The notes under the pieces are model-generated. The model searched no databases and was not told the origin of the DNA. It worked only from the letters and a program-made list of their open reading frames with translations. From positions 372,001 to 436,000 of the forward strand of contig JAPFFF010000050.1 of the NCBI GenBank assembly GCA_039105265.1: a DNA stretch of 64,000 bases, read 5' to 3'. The position numbers were made by a program, and so were the translations under genes. This stretch comes from Tritrichomonas musculus (taxonomy: Eukaryota; Parabasalia; Tritrichomonadida; Tritrichomonadidae). Below, piece after piece: positions 51,972 through 61,893 of the stretch; within the stretch, counting starts at the first letter, position 1; the number at the start of each line of letters is the position of its first letter.

Positions 51972-53141
51972 CGTCATTCACAAATATTATATTTTTCGAA
52001 TACGACAGCATTGAAACTTGCATTTGAGAAAGATAATTATGATATTTATAACTATTTAATAAATTATCCAGGAATTGAAATTTGTGCTTTTTGCTTCAAG
52101 GATTGTGAAAAACTCAAAGAATTTAAAGTTCCAATATCAGCGACATTCATTGGAGATTATGCATTTTTTGGATGCCAATTTTTGAGTGATATCACAATTC
52201 CATCATCAGTGGCATCACTTCGACAACGTTGTTTTGAAGGATGTGTTTGTTTGAAAATGATTCATCTTCCATCAACATTGGAAAGCATAGGACAATCTTC
52301 TTTTAAAGGCTGTACAAGTTTAATTAGTATTGATATTCCGCCATTAATAACATCAATTGAAGAAGAAACATTTTCAGGATGTAGTTCATTGAAAACAATA
52401 AATATTCCAGAATCAGTGATATCGATTGGATTTCAAGCATTTTGTAGATGTAAATTACTTGGTAAAATAGAGTTGCCTTCATCAATAAATAAAATTGACG
52501 TTACATCATTTGATGGATGTGATTCATTGGAAAGGATCATGTATAAAAACGATTTTGATGATATTGAAATTATTACAGAAATACCAGAACAATTAATAAT
52601 AAGTTTAGCAGGTGACATTAATTCAGGGAAAACATGCTTCTCTAATAGATTACTTGAAAATATATTTGTGGCAGATGTTAATCAAACATTTGCGCCTCTT
52701 TCCTTAGAAAAAAAAGTTGAATTTCAAGGTAAGGAAATAAACGTTCTGATATATGATACTAGTGGACAAGAAAGATATCTAACTTCGCTTTTTTATCGTA
52801 ATTCTAAAGGTGCTGCTATTTTTTTTGACATAAGTAGACCAGAATCATTCAATAGATCAGAATTTTTTGTAAAATCTATTTATGATTGTTGTGATGAGAT
52901 ACCATTAGTTCTTATAGGGAATAAATGTGATCTGGATCATAATGTAAATGTCGAAGATATCAATGAATTAGCGCAAAAGTATAACATGGAATACTTCGAA
53001 GTTTCATGTAAAAAAGATATCAATGTTCAACAATCATTTAATTACTTAATTTATGAAATAATTAGAGCGAATCATGAAAAAGAAAAAAAACGAATACTAA
53101 ATCTTTTGTACAAAGATAAAAAGAAATGTCTAATTTATTAA
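51972..53141 (+). CDS. Ankyrin-BspA LRR-Rab GTPase fusion, 3' part of a split locus
   Basis: The frame is open from 51972 without an early ATG and starts in an ankyrin repeat. Six or seven BspA-type LRR_5 repeats follow (IPSSVASLRQRCFEGCVCL and similar). Then comes a Rab-like GTPase: P-loop GDINSGKTCF, switch II YDTSGQERY (canonical WDTAGQE), NKCD in IGNKCDL and EVSCKKD (the ETSAK position). The C-terminus ends KKKCLIY; CLIY is a CaaX-like prenylation signal, whereas Rabs usually end in CC or CXC. The G-domain is complete, so it may bind GTP and sit on membranes, with the LRRs as a fused sensor. It is most likely the continuation of the frame at 50747. Confidence 0.75.
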   Translation, partial: RHSQILYFSNTTALKLAFEKDNYDIYNYLINYPGIEICAFCFKDCEKLKEFKVPISATFIGDYAFFGCQFLSDITIPSSVASLRQRCFEGCVCLKMIHLPSTLESIGQSSFKGCTSLISIDIPPLITSIEEETFSGCSSLKTINIPESVISIGFQAFCRCKLLGKIELPSSINKIDVTSFDGCDSLERIMYKNDFDDIEIITEIPEQLIISLAGDINSGKTCFSNRLLENIFVADVNQTFAPLSLEKKVEFQGKEINVLIYDTSGQERYLTSLFYRNSKGAAIFFDISRPESFNRSEFFVKSIYDCCDEIPLVLIGNKCDLDHNVNVEDINELAQKYNMEYFEVSCKKDINVQQSFNYLIYEIIRANHEKEKKRILNLLYKDKKKCLIY

Positions 53142-53639
53142 TCAATTAATAAATTAATTTTCATATATTTATCTTTTATATATTTATTCTCACAATACAA
53201 AAATGAAGTATATGTTGCATCACGATCAATGATTCATATCTGCTCTCTGGCTGAGTAAATTACCAAAAAAAAGCAGGTATTTTATGACAAGAATTGATGA
53301 ATTTGAATTTTTAATTTTGAATCATTAGCATAAATTACATAATTTGAAATTTGAAACTCTTTCGCTATTACAATTATTTGGTAAATAAACTTTTGAAAAT
53401 TGATTGTCTTTGAAGAATATTGAAATTCATTCATCTGTAACTATAATTGAAAAATTGCATTATAAGCAGTTTTACTTTGAAAATTTATTAGAATACCAAC
53501 TTTTGAAAAATGTTTTTCTTTGAAGGAACTTTAAATCATTCAAAAGAAATGACTTAAACAGAGAAAGTAATATGCTTTGATGTGTATAATTAACTTTAGG
53601 AATATTGGAAATCATAAAAGAATCCTCCATGAAAAAAAT
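53142..53639. other. Intergenic, AT-rich
   Basis: No gene is recognised. Weak internal repetition is seen (aaacttttgaaaattga at 53388 and ccaacttttgaaaaatg at 53497). Confidence 0.4.
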
Positions 53640-53951
53640 GTTTAATAAAAAAATATATAGTGGTATCTATTGCAAATAAATCAATGATCTGTTGAATTGT
53701 TGGTCTCTTTTCTTGTGATCTTTCAATGCAACGATAATATTAATTTTTAAAATTATATGATCCATTTTCAATTGGTTGAATTTCTTCATTAGAATTTTTT
53801 GGTTTAGGATTTTTATTATCAAGAATGTATAATAAGAAAGGAGTCCCAACGAATAAATATCAATAGAATGAGATATATTACCTCCTAAATCTTGTTCTGG
53901 TGAAGAATATAAATAGGATTCAAAATCACATGTTGCTTCTTCTTCATTTTA
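53640..53951 (-). pseudogene. Protein kinase C-lobe fragment
   Basis: The minus strand encodes SYLYSSPEQDLGG (an APE-like segment), SIDIYSLGLL (the DVWSLG segment) and, after a frame change, YYRCIERSQEKRPTIQQIID (the C-terminal Arg helix). These are kinase subdomains VIII, IX and XI. The rest of the kinase is absent, so it is a dead fragment. Confidence 0.7.
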
Positions 53952-54005
53952 ATATATTTATATATTATAATTTTATTTATAAATAAAATTATATAAAAAT
54001 AACGA

Positions 54006-54347
54006 ATGGAAGAAGAACGAGATAGTTTACTCATTGAGCAATTATGAATGGCTCTTGACAAGTATCAAGTGGAACGTAAAAAATGTGAAAGTTTAATATA
54101 TGATGACTTTGCAGCAATCGTCCAACAAAGTAGAGGTGGAAAAACAAAATGGGAAAGGGAAGGAATGGAAGAAGAACGAGATGAACAAAAAAGATATGTG
54201 GATCAATTACAACAAGAATACGATACAAAGTTTGGAAAACTTGAAGAATTAATTGAAATCTGCAGGTTTGAAGATAAAAGTCTGATTAAAAATCGTCTTG
54301 CCAATAAAAAAAGTTGCGTTGTTAAGAAATGCGTGACAATGAAATGA
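54006..54347 (+). pseudogene. Coiled-coil ORF with an in-frame TGA
   Basis: A frame starting at ATG 54006 (MEEERDSLLIEQL) stops at TGA 54045-54047 and resumes at once with ATG 54048 in the same frame, giving 99 more residues. These are strongly charged and helical (MEEERDEQKRYVDQLQQEYD), with Cys/Lys at the end. No family is recognised. The shorter 99-residue ORF could be a small gene by itself; the upstream match in style (MEEERD twice) suggests a broken coiled-coil gene. Confidence 0.35.
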
Positions 54348-54398
54348 ATACTGAAACAAGTCCTGCATCTAGGTCAGTAAAAAAAAAAGTTTGATTTT

Positions 54399-54541
54399 AT
54401 TATGTCGCTGGGATCGTTGGAACAATTCCAAGGACGACGTTTTTCATGCTGAATGGCGGGTATCTTTCCGTAATGATGTACATCAGTGTGATTCCGAATG
54501 AGTAAACTTCGACTTTGTTCGTGTACTTCGTGCTAACAAAG
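54399..54541 (-). pseudogene. TKL-type kinase fragment
   Basis: The minus strand, read from 54541, encodes STKYTNKVEVYSFGITLMYI and then TERYPPFS. This is the KADVFSFG...E...P.P segment of tyrosine-kinase-like kinases. It ends in a TAA at 54399-54401. It is noticeably richer in G and C than the surrounding DNA. No other kinase block lies next to it. Confidence 0.7.
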
Positions 54542-55381
54542 TATTAATTAATTGTCTTAGTATAACAAAGTTGTTTACATCTGTCTCTAATTAGCAAAAA
54601 CTGATGCTTTTAAAATTTTAACGGTTTCAGGAATTACCAATTCACCAGTAAATCAATAACAATTATAAAATGAGAATTTTGATGCAATTCAAAAGAAGAT
54701 CATCTTATATAAAAATTCAAAATAGTTATTTGAATGAATCATTTTTCAAATACAATTGAAATATAATTTAAGTGCAATTATGATCAATCGAATTCATCTA
54801 AATTATTTTATTACTATTCAATGAAATAAGTTTTTGATTTTCAAAAAACTGCATTTATATATAAAGTTCTGATATAAATATTCCATATGTTTTAAAATAT
54901 TTAATATAAATTTATAAATAAAAATAATAACAAAAGATTTAAATTAATTGTTTATTTGATTAAGAAATCAGTCAGGATGCTTGATTTGAAAATAATTTCC
55001 TAATTTCATAAATGATTTTTTTGAAAATATTATTCCTCCTAAATTTCAATGATCAAATTAATATACTTTTTACTACAATAAGAATAAACATATTTGGTTC
55101 AAACATCAAATATTCTGCATAAAAAAGTGATGATTTTTGATTTTCAATAAGTAGCAGATTTCTGGATTGAATTTTTTGAATACTTTATAATTTTTTAAAT
55201 AACAAACAATTCCTTCTAAAAAATAAATATTTTCTTATATATTTTTTATTTCTCCGTATCATTCTTTATCATACAAATAAATGATAAAAATTGAATTAAT
55301 ATACGTTAGCCAGTTTTTAATTCAGAAAAAATTGAAAACAAAACTTTATATTCAAACTGGGAAATAATAACTTTATTATTT
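54542..55381. other. Intergenic, AT-rich
   Basis: No gene or repeat is recognised. Confidence 0.4.
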
Positions 55382-55924
55382 ATGATGTACCGAAAAAAAC
55401 GAAACTTACACATGACTAAAATCACAATACAAATTGGAGATGAAGCGATAATATTTCCTTTGGATGAAAGAGAAAACTTGGTAGCAACATCTTCAGAAAG
55501 GAAAATGCTAATTGAAAAAATGAAAAATATAATCGGATCAAGCAGTGAAAATTGCAAAAAATCAACAGAAAAAGAAACACATCAGAATGATCATTCAGAA
55601 TCACATAAAAATAAGAAAGCATTATCTTCAAAAAAAGATCTTTTAAATAATGAATTAAATGATGACAAGAATACTTGTGTTTCAACAGAAAATAGTTTTT
55701 CAGAAAACTTATCTGCAACAAGAAATAATAATATTTCATTTAATCAAGTTTTTGATAATGATGAATCTTTATCAGAACAGAATATAAATAACAAAGAAAA
55801 TGAACTTTCTTTTGATAATAGTTATCCTACTTTTATTGATACATCTTTATTTTTTATTGATGAAGAAGATTTAGCAAATAGTGATGATAAATCCAATAAC
55901 TTCTTCGCGGAGTATTTGCTTTAA
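55382..55924 (+). CDS. Hypothetical acidic Asn/Ser-rich protein
   Basis: The 180-residue ORF is not recognised. Residues 11-45 form a conserved-looking start (MTKITIQIGDEAIIFPLDE followed by ERKMLIEKM). The rest is disordered, rich in Ser, Asn, Glu and Asp, with an acidic end (FIDEEDLANSDDKS). Codon use and the non-random composition suggest a real gene. Met11 (ATG at 55412) may be the true start. No initiator is seen. Confidence 0.5.
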   Translation: MMYRKKRNLHMTKITIQIGDEAIIFPLDERENLVATSSERKMLIEKMKNIIGSSSENCKKSTEKETHQNDHSESHKNKKALSSKKDLLNNELNDDKNTCVSTENSFSENLSATRNNNISFNQVFDNDESLSEQNINNKENELSFDNSYPTFIDTSLFFIDEEDLANSDDKSNNFFAEYLL

Positions 55925-56329
55925 TACGATATTGTTTATTACTAAAAATTTTATTAATAATATATATTTTCTTTCAAATACAATATATTATTATAATTCA
56001 AAACAATTAGAAAAGATCAAAATATTCTACTCGAAATCAATCGATATCAAAGCAATTATATTGGTTTATTTATCATAAAACGAACAATCATACTTCCAAT
56101 TGAAAATATCTCCTCTTATCAGTTTTAATTTCTTTTTATCAACTGTTATTCACATTGTTATTAATTTTTTTTTTTGATTATTGGACAAATTGAAAGATTT
56201 GATAAAATTTTCAACTACTTTTATGTCATGAACTTGAATCATGATCAATATTGGCGCTTTTATTAGGTCTCGAAGACGATGTGCTGTAAATTTCCAATTT
56301 TTCAACAGTTTACGAAACACTTATTTTTT
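55925..56329. other. AT-rich spacer with possible gene debris on the minus strand
   Basis: The minus strand at 56310-56170 reads as VFRKLLKNWKFTAHRLRDLI and similar residues. It continues in style from the ORF at 56330-56563 but in a separate frame. No family is recognised. Confidence 0.3.
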
Positions 56330-56563
56330 TCACTTTTGCTTTGAGAAAACAGGCTTTCTAGAAGGCTCGCCATGAAGCATCAAAATCCACAATGATTTAA
56401 TAATATCGAAAATACATTTTTCTTTCAATATTAAATCATGACCTGTAGCATATTTAGAAACAATATCGATAGATAATTGATTAAATCCCGATGAATCAAT
56501 AAAGACATCACTTGTTAGATTGTTGAAGAAATATGAATCTGTTTGTAACAAAGAATTGGCCAT
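56330..56563 (-). pseudogene. Small ORF, likely fragment of a host gene
   Basis: A 77-residue ORF (MANSLLQTDSYFFNNL, then SSGFNQLSIDIVSKYATGHD and LILKEKCIFDIIKSLW). The amphipathic helices are coding-like in style and recall the helical region after BTB-type domains in trichomonad proteins, but the match is only by impression. Similar coding-like residues follow in another frame. It is probably a gene remnant. Confidence 0.3.
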
Positions 56564-56575
56564 TTAAACACATAT

Positions 56576-58040
56576 ATTCCCCTATCTTAAATAAGAAAAT
56601 GAACTTCACTTGCTTTTTTTTTATTTTGATAACATCATACAAAATTTCTGATCGATATCAATTTTATTCGGCGCATTAAGATATAAAAATAATCATATTC
56701 TTGTGTTTCTCAGATTTGTTCTTTATGCCTTATCTTATACATAATTTGGTCTTGACAATTCTGAGGATTAATTTGGGACTTTTTGGAATTTAACAAATGA
56801 AAGGAAAATCATTTTTTTATTATAAGAGCTCGGAGAAAAAGGGATTTCCTTTTTGAAAATAAAGAATTATATTTATAAAACATATTTATTTTGATGTGTA
56901 TAAGTTATATCTGAAAGCATACACTTTTTCGAAAAAAAATTGTTTTTTAAAAAAAAAGTGACTTTTTTATAAAAAGGTTTATTTTTGAAAATTTTTTTTT
57001 TATAAAAAAAAAAGCTTCTTTGCGAAAAGTTTTTGTGTGTGCAAAAAGTAAAATCATATCAATAAGTTTCGATCATTTCAAATAAAAAATTTAATTAAAA
57101 TCATAAATTCCTTTCGAAATATAAATTGATAGAAAAAATTTAGTTAACAAGAATTTCAAAGAATTATTTAATAAAAACATATATTTAGATATTATTCAAA
57201 TCATAAAGAATGATATTTGATGTATAAATTATAAAGTACTCGTAATCATTGCTTATGATCAAACTATATTCAAAATTTGAAGCATTCTAATGATATAGAA
57301 AATATCATTTGCTTCATTAAGCTGTGAGGCACTTTCCAATCTTGTTAAATGATGCTTTTGATGCAGACAGTTTAAATCGGGAATGAAAATAATAGTTTTG
57401 TCCTCAAAATGTAGTTTTTTCCACCAATTATAACGTTTTTTTTTTTTTTTAATATGAATAAATAACGTATTCAAAAATCAAAATCAAATAATATATTTAT
57501 TAGATCTTGTTTTTTTTAAAAGAAAATCTATATTAAAAAAAATTGTTCATATAAAAAAGACTTGGTGTTTTGAAAAAAGAAAATTATTTCGCAAAAAAAA
57601 GATCATTTTAAGAAGTATTTTTCATTTTAAAAAGAAAACAAATTTTTTAAACGAAAAAATTATTTCACAAAAAAATTTTTTTACAGACAAACCTTTTTCT
57701 TTTCGAAAAAAAATGGATTTTTAAAACATATGGATCTTAATGATATGAAAAAGTTTTGTAAATATGGAAATTCCTTTTTCGCCGATCTCTATAAATTAAA
57801 ACTAATTTATCTCAGAGCAATTTAAAAGATGACTATTGGAATAATGCATATTTTAATATATAATTTATTAAAAAATATTTTGCATGTTTTAATTTCCTTC
57901 TTGAAAAAAAAAGCAATTTTAAAATTCAATATGAACCGGAAATAGTCAAAAAGTTTTTGACATATTAAAAAAAATCCTTGAAAAAGATTCATGCCAATTA
58001 TTTTTTTCATTCAAAAATTTAAATTTTTTTTAAAAAATTA
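56576..58040. other. Gene-poor AT-rich region
   Basis: No gene is recognised. Many A and T runs pair with each other (for example around 56935-57015 and 57510-57720), giving repeated aaaaaa/tttttt hairpin potential. ORFs at 57259-57474 and 57822-58010 have no signature. Confidence 0.45.
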
Positions 58041-58047
58041 TAGGTTA

Positions 58048-58136
58048 AAACGCAGCTACGCTTGACGAGTCGTAGTAGTTTATAATTGTGAGTCCTTGGA
58101 CGCCATGCAAACATGGCATCCCAGTCCTCACAATTT
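58048..58136. ncRNA. Possible structured RNA: two adjacent hairpins
   Basis: A GC-rich island in AT-rich DNA. The first potential stem is ctacg (58062) with cgtag (58076). The second is longer: aattgtgag (from 58083) pairs with ctcacaatt, with an inner perfect stem gccatg-caaa-catggc. Together they form a long imperfect hairpin of about 50 nt. It could be an RNA gene, a transposon end or chance. The strand is unknown. Confidence 0.35.
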
Positions 58137-58263
58137 CAAGGCAATTAGCCACATTTTATTGAGAGATAATTCATTGTTTCTCAGCTATGAACATTCATTC
58201 ATTTGACTTACATAAATATCAAATTATATTTTACATAATTTTATACTTTTTTCTTTACATTAA

Positions 58264-59301
58264 ATGGAACATAATATGGATTTCGAAAACGATTTCATGA
58301 ATATTGGTGAACAACCTTTGATAAATCATGATAGAAGACCTCATGGTAAGAAGCATCAAACATTCTTAAATGACATAATTACACATAGAAATCAATTGAA
58401 AGAATTCTATTCAAAACACCCTCAACGAGAAATACCAAAGGATGTCTCGCCTTCAGAGCAGAATCGAAATACAATTAAATCATTCTTAGATTGGAAGAGA
58501 TATAACACAGAAGAAAAACAAAATGAATTAGTTAATGAAATCATTAATACAATAACAGATTCGCCAACAAATTGGAGAGTAAATTTTGAACCATTAAATA
58601 ATTATGGAAAACAAAGATTGAATAATGATTTAGTTCATATTCTTCAAAATGTTGTTGCACCACGAATAAATGCAGATGATAAATATTTCTTTAATTACAA
58701 GGTTTCTGATGATAAAGGATATAATTGGGTTAAAGTACCATTAAGAGCTGATACATTTCAAGAACTAATTAACAGATTGAAAGATGGAGGATTGATATTT
58801 GATATTGATAGTAGGCCACCAGAATATTTCTATGAACAAGGCCATCCAGAATTACCATATTGGTCATTATTCTCTGAAATATCGTTATACAAAAATACAT
58901 ATGAATCAAAAGTGAATAATGATAGAGGAGGTTCATTCTTTGGTTATTGGAACAAAACCTTTATTGACTTAAGAAGATATCAAATATTTGCTCGAGAAGA
59001 TAATTATTTTGAGAGACGAGCTTGCATTGAAGTGCCATGTGTTATTTGGTCACTAAGAGATTTAATACCAGATGATAAATTAAATGCTGTTGCATTAAGA
59101 TTAATGACCAAAAACCCTAGAGGAATGGATGAAATTATCACTAATTATCATAACAATAAAGACTTAGATTTTATATGCCGCGAACAAAGGAATTTAACAC
59201 ATTTTTGGCTATATAAGCTAAATAAAATAGACCAAATATGCTTTCAAAAAAATAAAAATTTTGTTCTACTAAAATCTTTCGATCCTACCTTTTCCAAATA
59301 A
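58264..59301 (+). CDS. Unidentified ORF, faint likeness to Polinton-type DNA polymerase B N-terminus
   Basis: The 345-residue ORF is hydrophilic and coding-like. The segment RGGSFFGYWNKTFIDLRRYQ followed by QIF...CVIWSLRDL recalls the N-terminal region of polymerases of Maverick/Polinton elements, which are abundant in trichomonads. The likeness is by eye only. If right, this is a partial piece, because no polymerase domain, integrase or long terminal repeats are seen around it. It may equally be a host hypothetical protein. Confidence 0.4.
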   Translation: MEHNMDFENDFMNIGEQPLINHDRRPHGKKHQTFLNDIITHRNQLKEFYSKHPQREIPKDVSPSEQNRNTIKSFLDWKRYNTEEKQNELVNEIINTITDSPTNWRVNFEPLNNYGKQRLNNDLVHILQNVVAPRINADDKYFFNYKVSDDKGYNWVKVPLRADTFQELINRLKDGGLIFDIDSRPPEYFYEQGHPELPYWSLFSEISLYKNTYESKVNNDRGGSFFGYWNKTFIDLRRYQIFAREDNYFERRACIEVPCVIWSLRDLIPDDKLNAVALRLMTKNPRGMDEIITNYHNNKDLDFICREQRNLTHFWLYKLNKIDQICFQKNKNFVLLKSFDPTFSK

Positions 59302-59850
59302 TTTATATAATTAGATATCAACTTATTCCATGACAGTAATTTTTAGTATTTATTATTAGACTAAAAAGAATCAGAGGAATGATAAAATCCATTGATTTAC
59401 TTTTTTGAGAATGATTAAAAATGCAAGTTGGAAGATGATTTACAATAATGAATCAAATAAATTGAATATCTAGAGCAGTTTTTTGATAATATTAAATGTT
59501 TTTGGCCAGTATTTCTAATTTAATGAATTTTTAAGTACAATTTAACATGTTCAGAAAAGGAAATCGGAGAGAATCATTATTTTGATAAAAGCTTGTGTTT
59601 ATTCCTTCAAAATAAAATAATTTTGCTAAATAAAATACAAAAATAAGCTTTATTAGAACTTGCAATACCGATATCAATAAGTAGTAATTGTAAAAACCAT
59701 TTTTTAATGATTTCTAATCATATGTTCACATTTATAATTCGATTTTTCTAGCTTCAAAAAAGATAGTGATCAAATAAATCATTCTATTTTGCATTGATTG
59801 TTAAGTATATATTTATTTACCTTTTTGAACTGTCTTGTGTATCTGAAGAC
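59302..59850. other. Intergenic, AT-rich
   Basis: No gene or RNA is recognised. Confidence 0.4.
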
Positions 59851-59854
59851 TTAT

Positions 59855-60205
59855 CTTACTTCTATCTTTTTCCTTACCTCACAACTTATCTTACAACTTA
59901 TCTTACAACTTATCTTATAACTTATCTTACAACTTATCTTATAACTTATCTTATAACTTATCTTATAACTTATCTTACAACTTATCTTACAACTTATCTT
60001 ATAACTTTCTATACTACTTATCTTACAACTTCCTATACTACTTATCTTTTACCTTATCCTATTACTTACCTTACAACTTATCCTGCGACTTATTTTATAA
60101 CTTAATATACTACTTATCTTTTACCTTATCCTATTACTTATCTCACAATTTATCCTACGACTTATTTTATAACTTATTCTACTCCTTATCTTACAACTTA
60201 TTATG
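59855..60205. repeat. Minisatellite of ~12-bp unit acttatcttaca
   Basis: About 25 units of acttatcttaca and variants (cttataactt, ctatactact) form a pyrimidine-rich tract. In one plus-strand frame it reads as a run of Tyr/Leu/Thr (YLTTYLITYL), which is an artefact of the repeat. A 71-codon minus-strand ORF (60239-60454) follows; it is less AT-rich than its surroundings but unrecognised. Confidence 0.9.
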
Positions 60206-60569
60206 CCTTAGTATTCTGTTAAAGCTCGATTTACAGGTTTATTGTTTATGTGCTTTTCGAGATGCTTTATAAGGATATGCAGTGTAATATAATATATCAT
60301 CTGGCCAATTGGTTTGCTTTGCAGCATATCTATCATTGACTCCATGGAATTTCATCATTATTAGAACGAGCATTAGATTTTTTGAATTTGATTGATTATG
60401 TTCAGCTACACTTTTTGCGACACCTCTATCGAAATATCTGATCAGGGAGTTCATTAAATATATAATACTGCTACTTATCTTTCATTTTATTCTACAACTT
60501 TTCTGACAACTGTTCATTTCTACTATTTTTTCAATTTATCCCAAAACTTTCTATTTTTTCCCACATAAT

Positions 60570-61159
60570 TAACCCTTACGGTCGTAAGTTGGAGAGTTCC
60601 GTTGTCAAATCAGTAATTTTGCCGAACCCGCTCTATACAATAGCCGTATTTTATTTGGTCGTTTTTGAGAAGAAATATAATTAATTATTTACAAGTAATT
60701 TCTTATTACACATTTGATAATAGGTGGAGGAGACTTCAGTCTTAAAATAAAATTGGATAATTGATTTGAGCAGGCGAGGATGATTTGAGTAAATAATGGT
60801 ATGCTGATGCTGAATAAAATCAACTAATATAACTGCAAGGACAATCATATGCAAGTGAGATTAGTTTCTGTAATAAATTGGTCTGGTTTATTAAAATATA
60901 AAGCATGAGTTACGGTATATAAAAAAAAAACGTTAAAATATTAAGCGTGAGTTTTTTTTTTATCTTAACCAACATGGATTCAAAGCAAATATTCACAAAG
61001 TTTTAACATGACCATTTATTATTTGAAAAAGTTACCGTTTTTTATATGCCGTAATTTCTATTCCATGCGCAGTAATTCCAAATTTCGAGAATGGCAGTGT
61101 TTAAAAATTGGTGATGTCAAGCTCAGATAGAAAGGGATTACGAAACAGCCGAATGGTTA
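60570..61159. mobile_element. Short inverted-repeat transposon (MITE), copy 2
   Basis: The left end taacccttacggt (60570) and right end gccgaatggtta (61148-61159) match those of the copy at 14195-14781, as do many interior blocks (gagcaggcgaggatgatttg, tctatacaatagccgtattt, aaaagttaccgttttttata). TA borders both ends. The same motif family (gccgtaatt) sits near both ends. This copy is more worn at the right end than copy 1. Confidence 0.8.
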
Positions 61160-61498
61160 CTACATAATTAAACAAACATTCACAAAAATATTTGAAGTTT
61201 TGTAATTTATTTGATTAATCTCATAAAATTAAGTTTTGTAATTTACAATCTGTTTTTATATATATATTTGCTATTTTTAATTTTTTTACATAACCAGAAA
61301 ACTCACATTTTTCATTTTGTCAGAATTTTTTTTTTTATTATAATCATTTTTATAAATCATTCAAAAAGTTCTAATAAAATAAACCATTCAAAAATAGTTG
61401 GAAAAAAATTGAATGCTTTTTTTTTTTTTGAACTTTTTGAGAGGGGGGTGCTGATATTTTTTTAGAACTCGGGTTCACTAGGATTTGACCCTAAAATT
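61160..61498. other. Intergenic, AT-rich
   Basis: No gene is recognised. An 84-codon ORF at 61211-61465 is rich in Phe, Ile and Lys only. Confidence 0.4.
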
Positions 61499-61893
61499 AT
61501 TGAGATATAAAATATTAAAGGAAATAAAACCAAAATATTAAATAGACAAAATACGTTATTTTAGTCCACGCACTTCTTTTTCTATAAATTTTATTTTTTT
61601 TTCTTGAAAAAAATTGTTTTATTTTATATAAATAATTATTGAATAATAATATTATATTTATTTGTTAAATATATGATAATTATGAATTAAAAATATTTTT
61701 TCATTAAGATATTTATATATATTTAATGATTTTTGGCAATTATGTAACTTCTTTCCCTATGAATAAATAATCAAAACAATAAGTATTTTATATAATACTA
61801 TAAATATATAAAATAAATATGTAATAAAATTATTGAGATATAAAATATTAAAGGAAATAAAACCAAAATATTAAATAGACAAAATACGTTATT
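61499..61893. repeat. 63-bp direct repeat, two copies 332 bp apart
   Basis: The 63-bp block that starts attgagatataaaatattaa occurs at 61499-61561 and again, identical, at 61831-61893. The first copy runs on into ttttagtccacgcacttct (to 61577). The second is cut at atacgttatt by the 1.3-kb element and resumes at 63231, to end at 63257 with the same agtccacgcacttct. The end resembles the right end of the 2.1-kb element at 48150. Confidence 0.85.

Noticed and set aside
59794-60105. Plus-strand ORF rich in Tyr, Leu and Thr
   Set aside because: It reads through the 12-bp minisatellite; no real protein is expected.
60239-60454. Minus-strand 71-residue ORF beside the minisatellite
   Set aside because: Less AT-biased than random frames here, but with no family signature, promoter or neighbours; too weak to call a gene.
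61466-61490. Possible tRNA-like T-arm (gggttcactaggatttgaccc)
   Set aside because: No acceptor or anticodon arm can be built around it.
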